64,000 bases of DNA from an uncultured Bacteroidales bacterium (GTDB taxonomy: Bacteria; Bacteroidota; Bacteroidia; Bacteroidales; WCHB1-69), in NCBI GenBank assembly GCA_946409645.1, contig CAMJXE010000007.1, positions 1-64,000 on the forward strand, written 5' to 3'. Each line of letters starts with the position of its first letter. The stretch's first letter is position 1. Position numbers and translations under genes: made by a program. Under the pieces are notes generated by a model. That model searched no databases, was not told the DNA's origin, and worked only from the letters and a program-made list of their open reading frames with translations. Shown one piece after another: positions 18,814-28,560 of the stretch.

Positions 18814-18966
18814 GGACGTATCGCATACGTCCTATCGCATACGTCCGCCAATGGTCATAAAAAAACTATCACAAAATAATTTTCAATAACCATCGTTTCA
18901 TATTGAAAAAAAGAGTATTTTTGCTGACTGATTAAAAATGTATTTTTACGTTAAAAACATAGAGAT

Positions 18967-19656
18967 ATGATCGCAAAGAAAACAGACAAAGGAAATTTGG
19001 AAAACAAGCGTGGAATGTTCCTCCTTGTCGGATTTGCCGTGGTTTTAGCACTTATTTACGCTGGTTTTGAACTTTTCGCCAACGAAGACAAGGCCCCCGC
19101 ATTTGAGATGAATGATGACGAATTCATCACTGTGGTCGATGATGATGTCATTGCTACCGACCAAACTCCACCGCCTCCACAAGAACAACCTCAACAACAA
19201 CAAGAGGTCGTGCTGAACATCGTGGAGAACAATATTCAAGTCAATACTGATTTGGACTTTTCTGTGGAATTCGATGAGACTGAGGCAATTGTTGATATGA
19301 CTGATGATGAAATTTCCGTGGTTGAGGAAACAGCCGATGACGAACCTCCTATGATGTTCACCGAAGATATGCCCGAATTCCCTGGCGGTGACGAGGCTCT
19401 TATGGCTTTCCTGCAACGCGAAATTCAATATCCCGAAGTGGCTCGTAACAATGGTATCACTGGTACTGTTCTTATCGAGTTCGTCGTGGAGAAAGACGGC
19501 CGCGTCAGTAACGCCAAAGTGAAAGTTCCCTTGTTCCCTGAGTGCGACAAGGAAGCTGTCCGCGGTGTCATGGCCATGCCGAAATGGAAACCCGGTAAGA
19601 ACATGGGTAAACCCGTCCGTTGCTTCTTCCAAGTGCCTGTCACTTTCAGACAATAA
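18967..19656 (+). CDS. tonB: Energy transducer TonB (copy 1)
   Basis: TM helix, Pro/Gln-rich linker, C-terminal FPGGDEALMAFLQREIQYPEVARNNGITGTVLIEFVVEKDGRVSNAKV...PKWKPGKNMGKPVRCFFQVPVTF. Confidence 0.9.
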   Translation: MIAKKTDKGNLENKRGMFLLVGFAVVLALIYAGFELFANEDKAPAFEMNDDEFITVVDDDVIATDQTPPPPQEQPQQQQEVVLNIVENNIQVNTDLDFSVEFDETEAIVDMTDDEISVVEETADDEPPMMFTEDMPEFPGGDEALMAFLQREIQYPEVARNNGITGTVLIEFVVEKDGRVSNAKVKVPLFPECDKEAVRGVMAMPKWKPGKNMGKPVRCFFQVPVTFRQ

Positions 19657-19715
19657 AGGCAACAGGAAATAGGCAAAAGGCAATAGTAAATTGCTATTTG
19701 AAACCTGAAGCTATA

Positions 19716-19742
19716 AAGGAATCCAATTGGGTTCCTTTTTTT
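19716..19742 (+). terminator. Intrinsic terminator after tonB copy 1
   Basis: AAGGAATCCAATTGGGTTCCTTTTTTT. Confidence 0.7.
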
Positions 19743-19829
19743 ATGCAATATTTTTTATTAGGTCTGCGTTGTTTTAATAAAGCAAGTGAAATTGCTGAAC
19801 AAGAATGTTTCATATTAAAACACACAAAA

Positions 19830-20519
19830 ATGGTTACAAAGAAAACAGACAAGGGTAATCTTGAAAACAAACGCGGATTATTTGCTTTAGTCGGATTCGT
19901 TGTGGTATTAGGTCTTGTATATGCTGGTTTCGAACTTTTCGCCAGTGAAGATCGTACTACACCATTCGAATTGGTAGATGACGATTTCATCACCGTCTTA
20001 GACAATGATGTGCTCGCCACCGACCAAACTCCACCTCCGCCACAACCAAAGCAACAACCTCAACAAGAGGTAATTATCAAAATTGTCGATAATAACGTGC
20101 ATGTGGACATGGATATCTCTTTCGATGTTGAAGTCTCACAAGACGACATCATTCCGGAGCTTGACGACACAAAAGTAGATCTTGTGGATGAAACCTCGGA
20201 TGTAGAACCTCCAGAGAAATGGACCGAAGAGATGCCCGAATTTCCAGGCGGCGACGATGCCCTCAACGCTTTCCTTACCCGCGAAATTCAATACCCTGAG
20301 CTGGCCCGCACTACCGGCATCACAGGCACTGTGCTGATTGAGTTCGTCGTGGAAAAGGACGGCAGCGTCAGCAACGTCAGGGTCAAAGCTCCACTCTTCC
20401 CCGATTGCGACAAGGAAGCCGTTCGCGGTGTCATGGCCATGCCGAAATGGAAACCCGGCAAGAACAACGGCCGTCCCACCCGCTGCTACTACCAAGTGCC
20501 CGTCACTTTCAGACAATAA
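19830..20519 (+). CDS. tonB: Energy transducer TonB (copy 2, tandem duplicate)
   Basis: Same 229-aa architecture and length as copy 1; true start MVTKKTDKGNLENKRGLF. Confidence 0.9.
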   Translation: MVTKKTDKGNLENKRGLFALVGFVVVLGLVYAGFELFASEDRTTPFELVDDDFITVLDNDVLATDQTPPPPQPKQQPQQEVIIKIVDNNVHVDMDISFDVEVSQDDIIPELDDTKVDLVDETSDVEPPEKWTEEMPEFPGGDDALNAFLTREIQYPELARTTGITGTVLIEFVVEKDGSVSNVRVKAPLFPDCDKEAVRGVMAMPKWKPGKNNGRPTRCYYQVPVTFRQ

Positions 20520-20595
20520 GTTTAAGGTTTACAGTTTAAGGTTTAAGGCAGCTGAACTGATTGGCCTTAAACCTTAAACTTTTAGAATTAAAATG

Positions 20596-20621
20596 AGAAA
20601 TCCAATCGGGTTTCTTTTTTG
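20596..20621 (+). terminator. Intrinsic terminator-like hairpin after tonB copy 2
   Basis: AGAAATCCAATCGGGTTTCTTTTTTG. Confidence 0.55.
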
Positions 20622-20627
20622 TTTATT

Positions 20628-20694
20628 GACTTTAGACTCATGACTTTAGCCTTCTGAACGCTCAAGACCCAAGTCTTTAGTCTCAAGTCTCAAT
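20628..20694. repeat. Heptad-period degenerate repeats between convergent genes
   Basis: GACTTTA GACTCAT GACTTTA GCCTTCT GAACGCT CAAGACC CAAGTCT TTAGTCT CAAGTCT. Confidence 0.65.
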
Positions 20695-21082
20695 ACTTCC
20701 GTTTCAGAATCTCCGACCACACAATCCCTTTATACACCTCTTCTTCATTCATCGTGAGGTGAATATTCTTGATAGTGGTATCCGTAGTAGTCGTGACCGT
20801 TTCTTCATTATTTTGAATGAACAAATTCTCAAAATCACGGTCACTCATGGTCTCATAAGAGAAATATTCCTCGTTTTGTGGCTGTTGCGGAGCTGCCGAT
20901 TGGGCCTTCCTCTTTTGGGACTGCGGAGACTCTTTCCCTTCAGAAACTTCCCGACGAATTGGACGAACAATTTTCTTTGCCTCCTCAGCGCCCCCTAATA
21001 ATTTCTTGATACCAGGTAAAAAACCTAACGCTATGGCACCAACAACAAATAATATGTCAATAATCGAATCTAAAAACTCCAT
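20690..21082 (-). CDS. Hypothetical membrane-anchored protein
   Basis: N-terminal TM segment SIIDILFVVGAIALGFLPGI; coherent 130-aa ORF. Confidence 0.55.
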   Translation of the reverse strand: MEFLDSIIDILFVVGAIALGFLPGIKKLLGGAEEAKKIVRPIRREVSEGKESPQSQKRKAQSAAPQQPQNEEYFSYETMSDRDFENLFIQNNEETVTTTTDTTIKNIHLTMNEEEVYKGIVWSEILKRKY

Positions 21083-21101
21083 AATATCTGGTTTATAAGG
21101 T

Positions 21102-22100
21102 TTACTTTTGATAATTTTCTATCTCTTGCTCGATCTGATCAGTAAATTTCCTGTTTTCATTTTTTGCTTTGGCAATGCTCACATTAAGATCATAGCAAAT
21201 CAAAAAAATGGTGGAACTCCAGTTTATCCACAACAAAATGGCAAAAACAGCTCCTAAAGACCCGTAAATAAGGTTATAATTATTGAAATTGGAGAAATAT
21301 AAATTAATTATCCACAATAATAGCACTAACAGAATGGTGCAAGTGGAGGAACCTGCGGAAAAAAACCGGTAATCCCCCCGCTTAACTGGAGCCAAATAGT
21401 AGAATATACTGATTAAGAAATAAATAGCAGCATAAACCAAAATCCATTTCACAAAATGCACCAAAAAAGTATATAATTCGGGATTGTTCCCAAAATGGGT
21501 ATGTACATATCGCATCGCGAAGGAAGCCAAAATGAAAAATGCGGCCACAAAAACAATAATGATGAATGTCAACATCATCAATCCGGCACTTAACACAATC
21601 TGTTTCAGGAATGTACGCTTATCCACGATGAAATACGATGAAGTCATCGCCACCAAAATGCCATTGATGCATACAATGGTAAAATAGATACCAATGATGA
21701 ACATGAACGACGACAATGTTCCGTTCTGGCGCATCACCACATCTGTAATGATGCCTGAAACCGATGGCCATACGTATGGCGGCACAATGGACTCCAGCAT
21801 TGAAATAATGGTGTTACGGAAGTTTTCGCCAAGGAAAGCGATAGCAGAAAAAAGCGCGATAATCATAGGAATCACCGCTACGAAAATACGATAGGTAATG
21901 GCCGCTGCGCGCTGGAAAACCACTCCTTTGCTTAAGGACTGACCAAAGAATCGCATCACATCGTACAAAGGAACCTTCTGAAGTCCTGGTAACGTAATTT
22001 CTTTGGACTTCTTCACCCACTTGCCAAATCCCGGGATTCGCTCCAAATCGCTACTCCACTGTTGGAACTTCAACATTATTATTCGAATCCAGTGTTTCAT
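21102..22100 (-). CDS. YihY/BrkB family membrane protein
   Basis: FQRAAAITYRIFVAVIPMIIALFSAIAF...GSLGAVFAILLWINWSSTIFLICYDLNVSIAKA. Confidence 0.85.
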   Translation of the reverse strand: MKHWIRIIMLKFQQWSSDLERIPGFGKWVKKSKEITLPGLQKVPLYDVMRFFGQSLSKGVVFQRAAAITYRIFVAVIPMIIALFSAIAFLGENFRNTIISMLESIVPPYVWPSVSGIITDVVMRQNGTLSSFMFIIGIYFTIVCINGILVAMTSSYFIVDKRTFLKQIVLSAGLMMLTFIIIVFVAAFFILASFAMRYVHTHFGNNPELYTFLVHFVKWILVYAAIYFLISIFYYLAPVKRGDYRFFSAGSSTCTILLVLLLWIINLYFSNFNNYNLIYGSLGAVFAILLWINWSSTIFLICYDLNVSIAKAKNENRKFTDQIEQEIENYQK

Positions 22101-22141
22101 TATTGATTCGTTGTAAGTGAAGACTATCGATTTAACAAATT

Positions 22142-22990
22142 TTATATCAATGATTTAAGACTCATATCCAAGCTATTGATATGGTGAGTGAACGCACCTA
22201 CGGAAATGAAATCCACTCCCGTAACGGCATAATCGTGCAGAGTTTCGCGCACAATACCACCAGAAGCTTCCGTCTCAACTTGGTGATTCACCATTTTCAC
22301 GCCCTCGCGAATTTGATCAGGAGTGAAGTTGTCAAACATTATGCGCTGCACACCACCGTGCTTCAATACCCGCGCCACATCGTCCAAACTACGGGTTTCA
22401 ATCTCAATGTTTAATTGTAAATTATTATCTTTCAAATATTTATTAGCTGCATCAATAGCTTTTTCTATGCCACCTGCAAAATCGATATGATTGTCTTTTA
22501 ACATCATCATATCGTAAAGACCGAAGCGGTGGTTCTGCGCTCCGCCAACCGTCACGGCATACTTTTCGAAAATGCGCATATTTGGGGTCGTCTTGCGTGT
22601 ATCAAGCAAGATAACATCTGTATCTTTCACCAAATCAACGTATTCGCGGGTTGTCGTAGCAATTCCGCTCATTCGTTGCATAAAGTTGAGAAGCGTACGT
22701 TCCGCTGTCAGCATGTTGCGTGACGAACCGTGCAGCGTGAAAGCGATATCTCCCTTACGCACTTGCGTACCATCCGGAAGTAACAGCTCCATCTGGATAT
22801 TCTCATCCACCTGACGCAACACTTCACGCGCTACATCCACACCGGCAAGCACACCGTTTTGTTTAATGAGCAGTTTCATATCTCCCTGCGCATCCGCTGG
22901 AATGCAGGAAAGCGAAGAATGGTCTCCGTTGCCAATATCTTCGCGTAATGTTAACGCTATCAATTCTTTAACTTTGTCTGTTATCTTCAT
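22142..22990 (-). CDS. nadC: Nicotinate-nucleotide diphosphorylase (carboxylating)
   Basis: LREDIGNGDHSS...ERTLLNFMQRMSGIATTTREYV...LLDTRKTTPNMRIFEKYAVTVGGAQNHRFGLYDMMMLKDNHI. Confidence 0.96.
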   Translation of the reverse strand: MKITDKVKELIALTLREDIGNGDHSSLSCIPADAQGDMKLLIKQNGVLAGVDVAREVLRQVDENIQMELLLPDGTQVRKGDIAFTLHGSSRNMLTAERTLLNFMQRMSGIATTTREYVDLVKDTDVILLDTRKTTPNMRIFEKYAVTVGGAQNHRFGLYDMMMLKDNHIDFAGGIEKAIDAANKYLKDNNLQLNIEIETRSLDDVARVLKHGGVQRIMFDNFTPDQIREGVKMVNHQVETEASGGIVRETLHDYAVTGVDFISVGAFTHHINSLDMSLKSLI

Positions 22991-23499
22991 TTTTGCACAA
23001 TTATTTCAGGTGTGAAAACGGTGTCGCTGTGATGTAATGCACGGTCAACCAAGTAGCAAGATAGCTGAACTGTATCATACGGCGACATAGGATTGTTAAT
23101 GTATGTGACAATAGAGAGCTTACCCTCAATGGATTCGGGAACGTCGTTGCTCAAATGGGGCACCCGCGCATGTAATGGGGTCGGAAATTCCAATTTAACC
23201 CATTCTCCATGCTGTTTTTCGTAAAAATCAATGAAAAGATTGTAATAATAGGGTGAATCCACTGCAAAAACAGGATTTTTGTCGGTTTCGTCCAAACCTA
23301 CATCTCCGTCTCCATCATGAAAATAGAGCGTGAGTTCCGCCTGACTGTCATGACCGGTACCATTATCTATCTTCTCCAAAGAAACAAACTCGATATACGG
23401 GATAATAGAGTACTTTTCTTGATTTCTACACCCAAAAAAGGGCACGGAAAGTACCAAAAAGCACAACCCGAAGAGAATATTTCGCATGAATAATTTCAT
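22987..23499 (-). CDS. Hypothetical lipoprotein
   Basis: Lipobox LCFLVLSVPFFGCRN; acidic DGDGDVGLDETDKNP segment. Confidence 0.6.
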   Translation of the reverse strand: MKLFMRNILFGLCFLVLSVPFFGCRNQEKYSIIPYIEFVSLEKIDNGTGHDSQAELTLYFHDGDGDVGLDETDKNPVFAVDSPYYYNLFIDFYEKQHGEWVKLEFPTPLHARVPHLSNDVPESIEGKLSIVTYINNPMSPYDTVQLSCYLVDRALHHSDTVFTPEIIVQK

Positions 23500-23551
23500 A
23501 ACTCTATTGATTACGAGACTGCAAAAATACGAAAAATAAAAGACGCAAAGC

Positions 23552-24412
23552 CTACCTGAACTTCCGATGGTTCAGAAAACGATTTTCTTTTTCAATTTCC
23601 ATCATCCGCTCAATAGTTTCAGGAGAGAAGAAAGACTCGGCTAATCTTTCTTCCAAATAACTGATTGCCAAATCATTAATATGACATAGATCTTTTGCGT
23701 AGAATCGGTAATCGCGCAGATCGTCCATCAAATATTCATACGCTGGAAAATAATAGGTATAATCATTATCCACTAATTTTTCCACGGCAAGCAGTAATGT
23801 GGCCTTGCTTAATGCATTTTCGTGTGCACCGTCGCCAAGGTGACGCACCGGACTCACCGTGAAAACCACTTTCATGTCAGGACAAGCCTCCCTTAACATC
23901 AACAAGGTCGTATTCCATTGAGACACTATCTTTTTAACATCCAATCTGATTCTATCGAACTGATGGTTAGGAATTTTATGGCAGTTGGAAACAATCAGAT
24001 CTCGCGGGATAAACTTATAGCAAAAGGCAGTACCAAAAGTGACGAAAAGATAATGCGTTTTACGCAAAAAAACCGAACTATGTTGTAGATTTCTGTCTAT
24101 ATTAGCTTCAAAATCCTCATAATTTTCCTTGGAAAAGCGTCCATGATGAGCAAAACTCACCCACAAATCACGATATTTATAAAAATAACGGTTCTTGTCG
24201 AAGAGATCAGGCTGGAGCATGAAACGTAGCGCACGGTCGATGGAAATGGGGTTGAACAGCACTCCGAATGGGTTGGAACACACATCAAAACGATGCGTGT
24301 CGAAATAATGGCCCATATTGTCGGAGAAACAAGAGCCCATTAACATCACAGTATCATCCTCCCGAATGAGGAATGGATATTGAGGAGCAGGGATTATTGT
24401 TCTGAATTGCAT
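23552..24412 (-). CDS. GSCFA domain-containing protein
   Basis: LMGSCFSDNMGHYFDTHRFDVCSNPFGVLFNPISI. Confidence 0.9.
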   Translation of the reverse strand: MQFRTIIPAPQYPFLIREDDTVMLMGSCFSDNMGHYFDTHRFDVCSNPFGVLFNPISIDRALRFMLQPDLFDKNRYFYKYRDLWVSFAHHGRFSKENYEDFEANIDRNLQHSSVFLRKTHYLFVTFGTAFCYKFIPRDLIVSNCHKIPNHQFDRIRLDVKKIVSQWNTTLLMLREACPDMKVVFTVSPVRHLGDGAHENALSKATLLLAVEKLVDNDYTYYFPAYEYLMDDLRDYRFYAKDLCHINDLAISYLEERLAESFFSPETIERMMEIEKENRFLNHRKFR

Positions 24413-24418
24413 ATTTTA

Positions 24419-26794
24419 TTATTTGGGTATCAACAATTTAGCAAATTTTAAAACTAAGGTTTTACTGCCAACGGTATCGAATACAACCACGGCACGAGCA
24501 TCCGGTCCGGCACCCGAAACAGAGTCCACACGACCGAATCCGAACTTATTATGATAAACGCGCACGCCAGGAAGTATCGACTCAGGAGCCGCCAAGTCGC
24601 CGATTTGGTCAAGTTGCACTTCGGTTTTCGTCTTCATCACCGGACGGGGCGCGGCAGGTTCCGATTTTTTAATTTCTCTATTATAACCAACTGATGTAGA
24701 GCGAGTTCCTGAATTAAAACGGAACGAACCCGAGGAAGATTCTGACGATGAACGCCCAAATAAACCACTACCTTCGGATGCCTTCTGCGTAACCTTCAAG
24801 AAACGGATGGGAATCTCCTCCATGAATCGGCTGGCTTCGCATGGCCTACGCTGCCCGTACTGAAAACGGGACATCGCCATGGTAAGGAATACCTGTTTAC
24901 GTGCACGAGTGAGTGCAACATAGAACAACCGCCGCTCTTCTTCCATTTCATGCCGCGAATCCAAACTCAAAGAAGAGGGGAAGAGGTTCTCCTCCATTCC
25001 GGAAACAAATACGTAATCGAACTCCAAACCCTTGGCAGAATGGATTGTCATCAACTTCACCACATTTTGCTCCTCGTCGCCTTCTCCCTTGTTCAAATCT
25101 CTCTCATCCAGCAAAGAAACGGACTGCATATACTGATCGAGCGACGGGAAATAGGTCTCTAACATCTCGCCAGTCTCTTCGTTGAGAATATTTTCTGGTT
25201 CACGTTTAGTGAAACTTTGCATAGCGTTGAGTAACTCATTCACATGTTCCACGCGCTCCTTTTCTTCCACATTTTCATTCAAAGCTTGGGCGAATCCTGT
25301 CTTGGAAAAGATTTGCATTCCCAGATCGTAAGCATCTTTGGTGGTCAATTGGGCGGAGAAACCGCTGATTAATGCGGCAAAATCGCGCATTTTAGCCATT
25401 GTGGGTCCGTTCAATCCTGTATTATAGTTTTCGGGGTATTCCACGACATCCCACATCGGAACGCGTGCCTCTTGTGCTGTGGCCGCCACCCGCGCCACCG
25501 TAGTGTCGCCAATGCCCCGCATTGGGAAATTAATCACCCTCCGCAGCGACTCCTCGTCGTAATGGTTGATAACCAACCGGAAATATGCCAATAGTGTCTT
25601 GATTTCCTTACGGTTATAGAAAGAAATACTGCCGAATATCTTATACGGGATATGCCGCTTGACCATCGCCTCTTCCAACGCTCGCGACTGAGTGTTGGTA
25701 CGGTACAGAATCGCAAACTGACGGTTCTCAACGTGTTCTCGCATTTGTGTCTCAAAGATTTTGTTGGCAATCTCATTGGCCTCCTCCAAATCAGAAGCAG
25801 CTCTAATTACTTCTATCTTAGGACCTTCTGCATTTTCCGTCCACACCTCTTTGGGCATACGGTCTTTATTGTGAGCGATAACGGCATTGGCTGCATTCAC
25901 GATGTTTTGCGTGGAACGATAGTTCTGTTCCAGCTTGAAGATGCGCGTGGCTGGATAGTCGCGCTTGAAGTTGAGGATGTTCTGGATGTCGGCACCGCGG
26001 AAGCCGTAAATGCTTTGTGCATCATCGCCCACCACGCAGATATTCTGGTTAAGTGCCGCCAACCTTTTGATAATCAAATATTGCGCATAGTTAGTGTCCT
26101 GATACTCGTCAATCAAGATAAAATTGAAACGATTTTGATATTTGAAGAGGGCTTCTGGCGAATCGCGCAATAAAACGTTCATGAAATAGAGCAAATCATC
26201 GAAATCCATTGCGTTAGCCTTGTGCAGACGGTCGTTATACTTGGCGAAAATCTGCGAGATCATCGGCTTGTTCGACATGCGGTCCGCCGCTTGAATTTCT
26301 GGATTGTCGGCATACTCTTGTGCTGAAAGCAGACTGGATTTTGCCATTGAGATACGTGACAAGATAAATCCTGGTGTATATTGCTTCGGATCTAATCCCA
26401 TCTCTTTGACAATACTCTTAATCAATGACTTTGCATCATCAGTGTCGTATATCGTAATGTTGTTGCCTAAACCCACCTTCTCGGCTTCGGCACGAAGAAT
26501 CCGATAGAAAACGGAGTGGAAAGTTCCCATAGTGACAGCCTTGGCTAATTCACCGCCCACCAACTGAATGATACGTTCCCGCATCTCCGCAGCGGCCTTA
26601 TTTGTGAATGTAAGAGCCAAAATACGGTAGGGACTGATATTTTTCACCGCCAACATATAGGCAATTCTATAGGTTAGCACCCTTGTCTTGCCAGATCCAG
26701 CACCCGCCAAAACCATGACTGGGCCGTCAGTTTGGGTGACAGCCACCTGTTGTTGATCGTTAAGTTCTGATAAAATAAGCTCTTCTTGCGTCAT
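24419..26794 (-). CDS. UvrD/PcrA-type ATP-dependent helicase
   Basis: GPVMVLAGAGSGKTRVLTYRIAYML...LIDEYQDTNYAQ...GDDAQSIYGFRGAD...MTIHSAKGLEFDYVFV. Confidence 0.95.
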   Translation of the reverse strand: MTQEELILSELNDQQQVAVTQTDGPVMVLAGAGSGKTRVLTYRIAYMLAVKNISPYRILALTFTNKAAAEMRERIIQLVGGELAKAVTMGTFHSVFYRILRAEAEKVGLGNNITIYDTDDAKSLIKSIVKEMGLDPKQYTPGFILSRISMAKSSLLSAQEYADNPEIQAADRMSNKPMISQIFAKYNDRLHKANAMDFDDLLYFMNVLLRDSPEALFKYQNRFNFILIDEYQDTNYAQYLIIKRLAALNQNICVVGDDAQSIYGFRGADIQNILNFKRDYPATRIFKLEQNYRSTQNIVNAANAVIAHNKDRMPKEVWTENAEGPKIEVIRAASDLEEANEIANKIFETQMREHVENRQFAILYRTNTQSRALEEAMVKRHIPYKIFGSISFYNRKEIKTLLAYFRLVINHYDEESLRRVINFPMRGIGDTTVARVAATAQEARVPMWDVVEYPENYNTGLNGPTMAKMRDFAALISGFSAQLTTKDAYDLGMQIFSKTGFAQALNENVEEKERVEHVNELLNAMQSFTKREPENILNEETGEMLETYFPSLDQYMQSVSLLDERDLNKGEGDEEQNVVKLMTIHSAKGLEFDYVFVSGMEENLFPSSLSLDSRHEMEEERRLFYVALTRARKQVFLTMAMSRFQYGQRRPCEASRFMEEIPIRFLKVTQKASEGSGLFGRSSSESSSGSFRFNSGTRSTSVGYNREIKKSEPAAPRPVMKTKTEVQLDQIGDLAAPESILPGVRVYHNKFGFGRVDSVSGAGPDARAVVVFDTVGSKTLVLKFAKLLIPK

Positions 26795-26895
26795 TTTGAC
26801 TTATTTAGTGATTAAGTGCGTTTTTTAAGAGTTGTTTGTTAAATTATGATTATAAAAAAATTATTTTTAATATAATTTTTGTATGAAAAAAATTG

Positions 26896-26903
26896 TATCT
26901 TTG
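26896..26903 (+). promoter_or_regulatory. -7 promoter element TATCTTTG driving the sRNA candidate
   Basis: aattgTATCTTTGcacattg in an intergenic region with no plus-strand CDS downstream. Confidence 0.6.
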
Positions 26904-26907
26904 CACA

Positions 26908-27018
26908 TTGAAATTATAGAAAAAAGGGCTGTCGGTAAGTCCCACCTGTTTTACACATTATTAAAAGTCCCACCTAAAATTATTTGGCAATTACTCATTA
27001 AAAATCCGGCAGCCCTTA
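26908..27018 (+). ncRNA. Structured small RNA candidate (possibly 6S-Flavo-like)
   Basis: Own promoter; closing stem GGGCTGTCGG (26926-26935)/CCGGCAGCCC (27006-27015); duplicated AAGTCCCACCT (26937-26947, 26965-26975). Confidence 0.5.
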
Positions 27019-27023
27019 TTAAA

Positions 27024-27596
27024 TCATGATGGCTCGGCATCTGTTTCGAGATGATGAATCACCTCTTCTACTTGTTGGTAAAGGTCCTCAAAATCGCCGT
27101 TGTTCATAAAGATATAATCAGCCATTTGCATACAACGACCAATATTTTGATGATTCGGGTCTGTGGAGGACATTTCACGCTCTTCGTTGGCGATGAAGGT
27201 CTCGAATGAGACTTGATCTGTTTCTGAACCTCGGCTCACGATGCGTTCATAGCGAACTTTAGGATCTGCATCTACTCCAAAAAGAAGAAAGTGTTTATGT
27301 TGACGCAGGGATTCCACTTCGCCAGGGGTGCGAACACTCTCAATGATGGCGTTTTCACCATTCTCTGCAGCTTGAAGATATAGCTGATCCGTAATATAAG
27401 AAGGGCTGTGTTTAGCACGTAAATCATTGGCCACTACCACGAAAGTATCTCGATTCAACTCCATTCCGCGACGTTGGGCCTCCTCAATGAGATAGCCACG
27501 TACGGAATAGTGTCTATAGCCGTAATGTTCTGTAAGATAATCGACTATAGTGCCTTTACCAGCGCCTAACGTTCCCGTAATTCCTATTATTTTCAT
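27024..27596 (-). CDS. AAA-family ATPase / nucleotide kinase-like protein
   Basis: MKIIGITGTLGAGKGTIVDYLTEHYGYRHYS Walker A. Confidence 0.75.
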   Translation of the reverse strand: MKIIGITGTLGAGKGTIVDYLTEHYGYRHYSVRGYLIEEAQRRGMELNRDTFVVVANDLRAKHSPSYITDQLYLQAAENGENAIIESVRTPGEVESLRQHKHFLLFGVDADPKVRYERIVSRGSETDQVSFETFIANEEREMSSTDPNHQNIGRCMQMADYIFMNNGDFEDLYQQVEEVIHHLETDAEPS

Positions 27597-27655
27597 AACA
27601 TTCGATTTTAAAAACAAATCAGGTGGCGCAATAGTGTGCCACCTGAAATATATGA

Positions 27656-28054
27656 TTATTGAACGGCAGCGGAAATCTTAGCAGCGATATCTGCAAACTC
27701 CTCTTTGGTGAGTTGGACACGCGGCGCTTTGAAATCGAGGTCCCCTACTCCATTGATGGGAACGAGGTGAATATGGTTGTGAGGAACATCAATGCCAATC
27801 ACCGCCACACCGATGCGCTGACAGGGCAACACCTTTTTCATTGCTTTCGCCACTTTCTTTGCGAAAATCATCATATCACCGAGCGTCTGATCGTCCAAAT
27901 CGAAAATATAATCATTCTGCAACTTGGTGATAACCAATGTATGACCTTTGGCTAACGGGGAGATATCGAGGAAAGCAAAGAAACGCTCGTCTTCCGCGAT
28001 TTTATAACAAGGAATTTCTCCTTTAACGATTTTAGTAAAAATGGTCTCTTCCAT
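27656..28054 (-). CDS. HIT family protein
   Basis: TIFTKIVKGEIPCYKIAEDE...HNHIHLVPI (HxHxH motif). Confidence 0.95.
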   Translation of the reverse strand: MEETIFTKIVKGEIPCYKIAEDERFFAFLDISPLAKGHTLVITKLQNDYIFDLDDQTLGDMMIFAKKVAKAMKKVLPCQRIGVAVIGIDVPHNHIHLVPINGVGDLDFKAPRVQLTKEEFADIAAKISAAVQ

Positions 28055-28064
28055 AAGAATAAAA

Positions 28065-28538
28065 TTAACGGGAAATTTCTAAAATTTGGAATTCCATAAC
28101 ACCAGCGGGTGCTTGAACTGCTACCACATCACCTTTTGAATTGCCGATAAGAGCCTTGGCAATAGGACTGGAAACGGAGATTTTACCGCCTTTAAGATCC
28201 GATTCGGACTCGGGGACAATCGTATAAGTCATCTCCGCATTATTTCGCATATTCTTGATTTTAACAATTGAATAAATCAGAACCTTGGAAACATCTATCT
28301 TGGATTCGTCCAGTACCCGAGCCTTGGCTATCAGGTTTTTCAGTTTGGCAATTTTCAGTTCAAGAAGACCTTGGGCTTCCTTAGCCGCATCATATTCGGC
28401 ATTTTCGGAAAGGTCGCCTTTATCACGCGCCTCAGCAATAGCTTGTGAAATCTTCGGGCGTTCGACCGCTTCCAACTGACTTAATTCACGCTTAAGGGCA
28501 TCTAAACCCTCCTGCGTATAATACTTAACATCTTCCAT
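28065..28538 (-). CDS. greA: Transcription elongation factor GreA
   Basis: YYTQEGLDALKRELSQLEAVERPKISQAIAEARDKGDLSENAEYDAAKE. Confidence 0.97.
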   Translation of the reverse strand: MEDVKYYTQEGLDALKRELSQLEAVERPKISQAIAEARDKGDLSENAEYDAAKEAQGLLELKIAKLKNLIAKARVLDESKIDVSKVLIYSIVKIKNMRNNAEMTYTIVPESESDLKGGKISVSSPIAKALIGNSKGDVVAVQAPAGVMEFQILEISR

Positions 28539-28560
28539 AATTCGGTACTAATTTTACACA

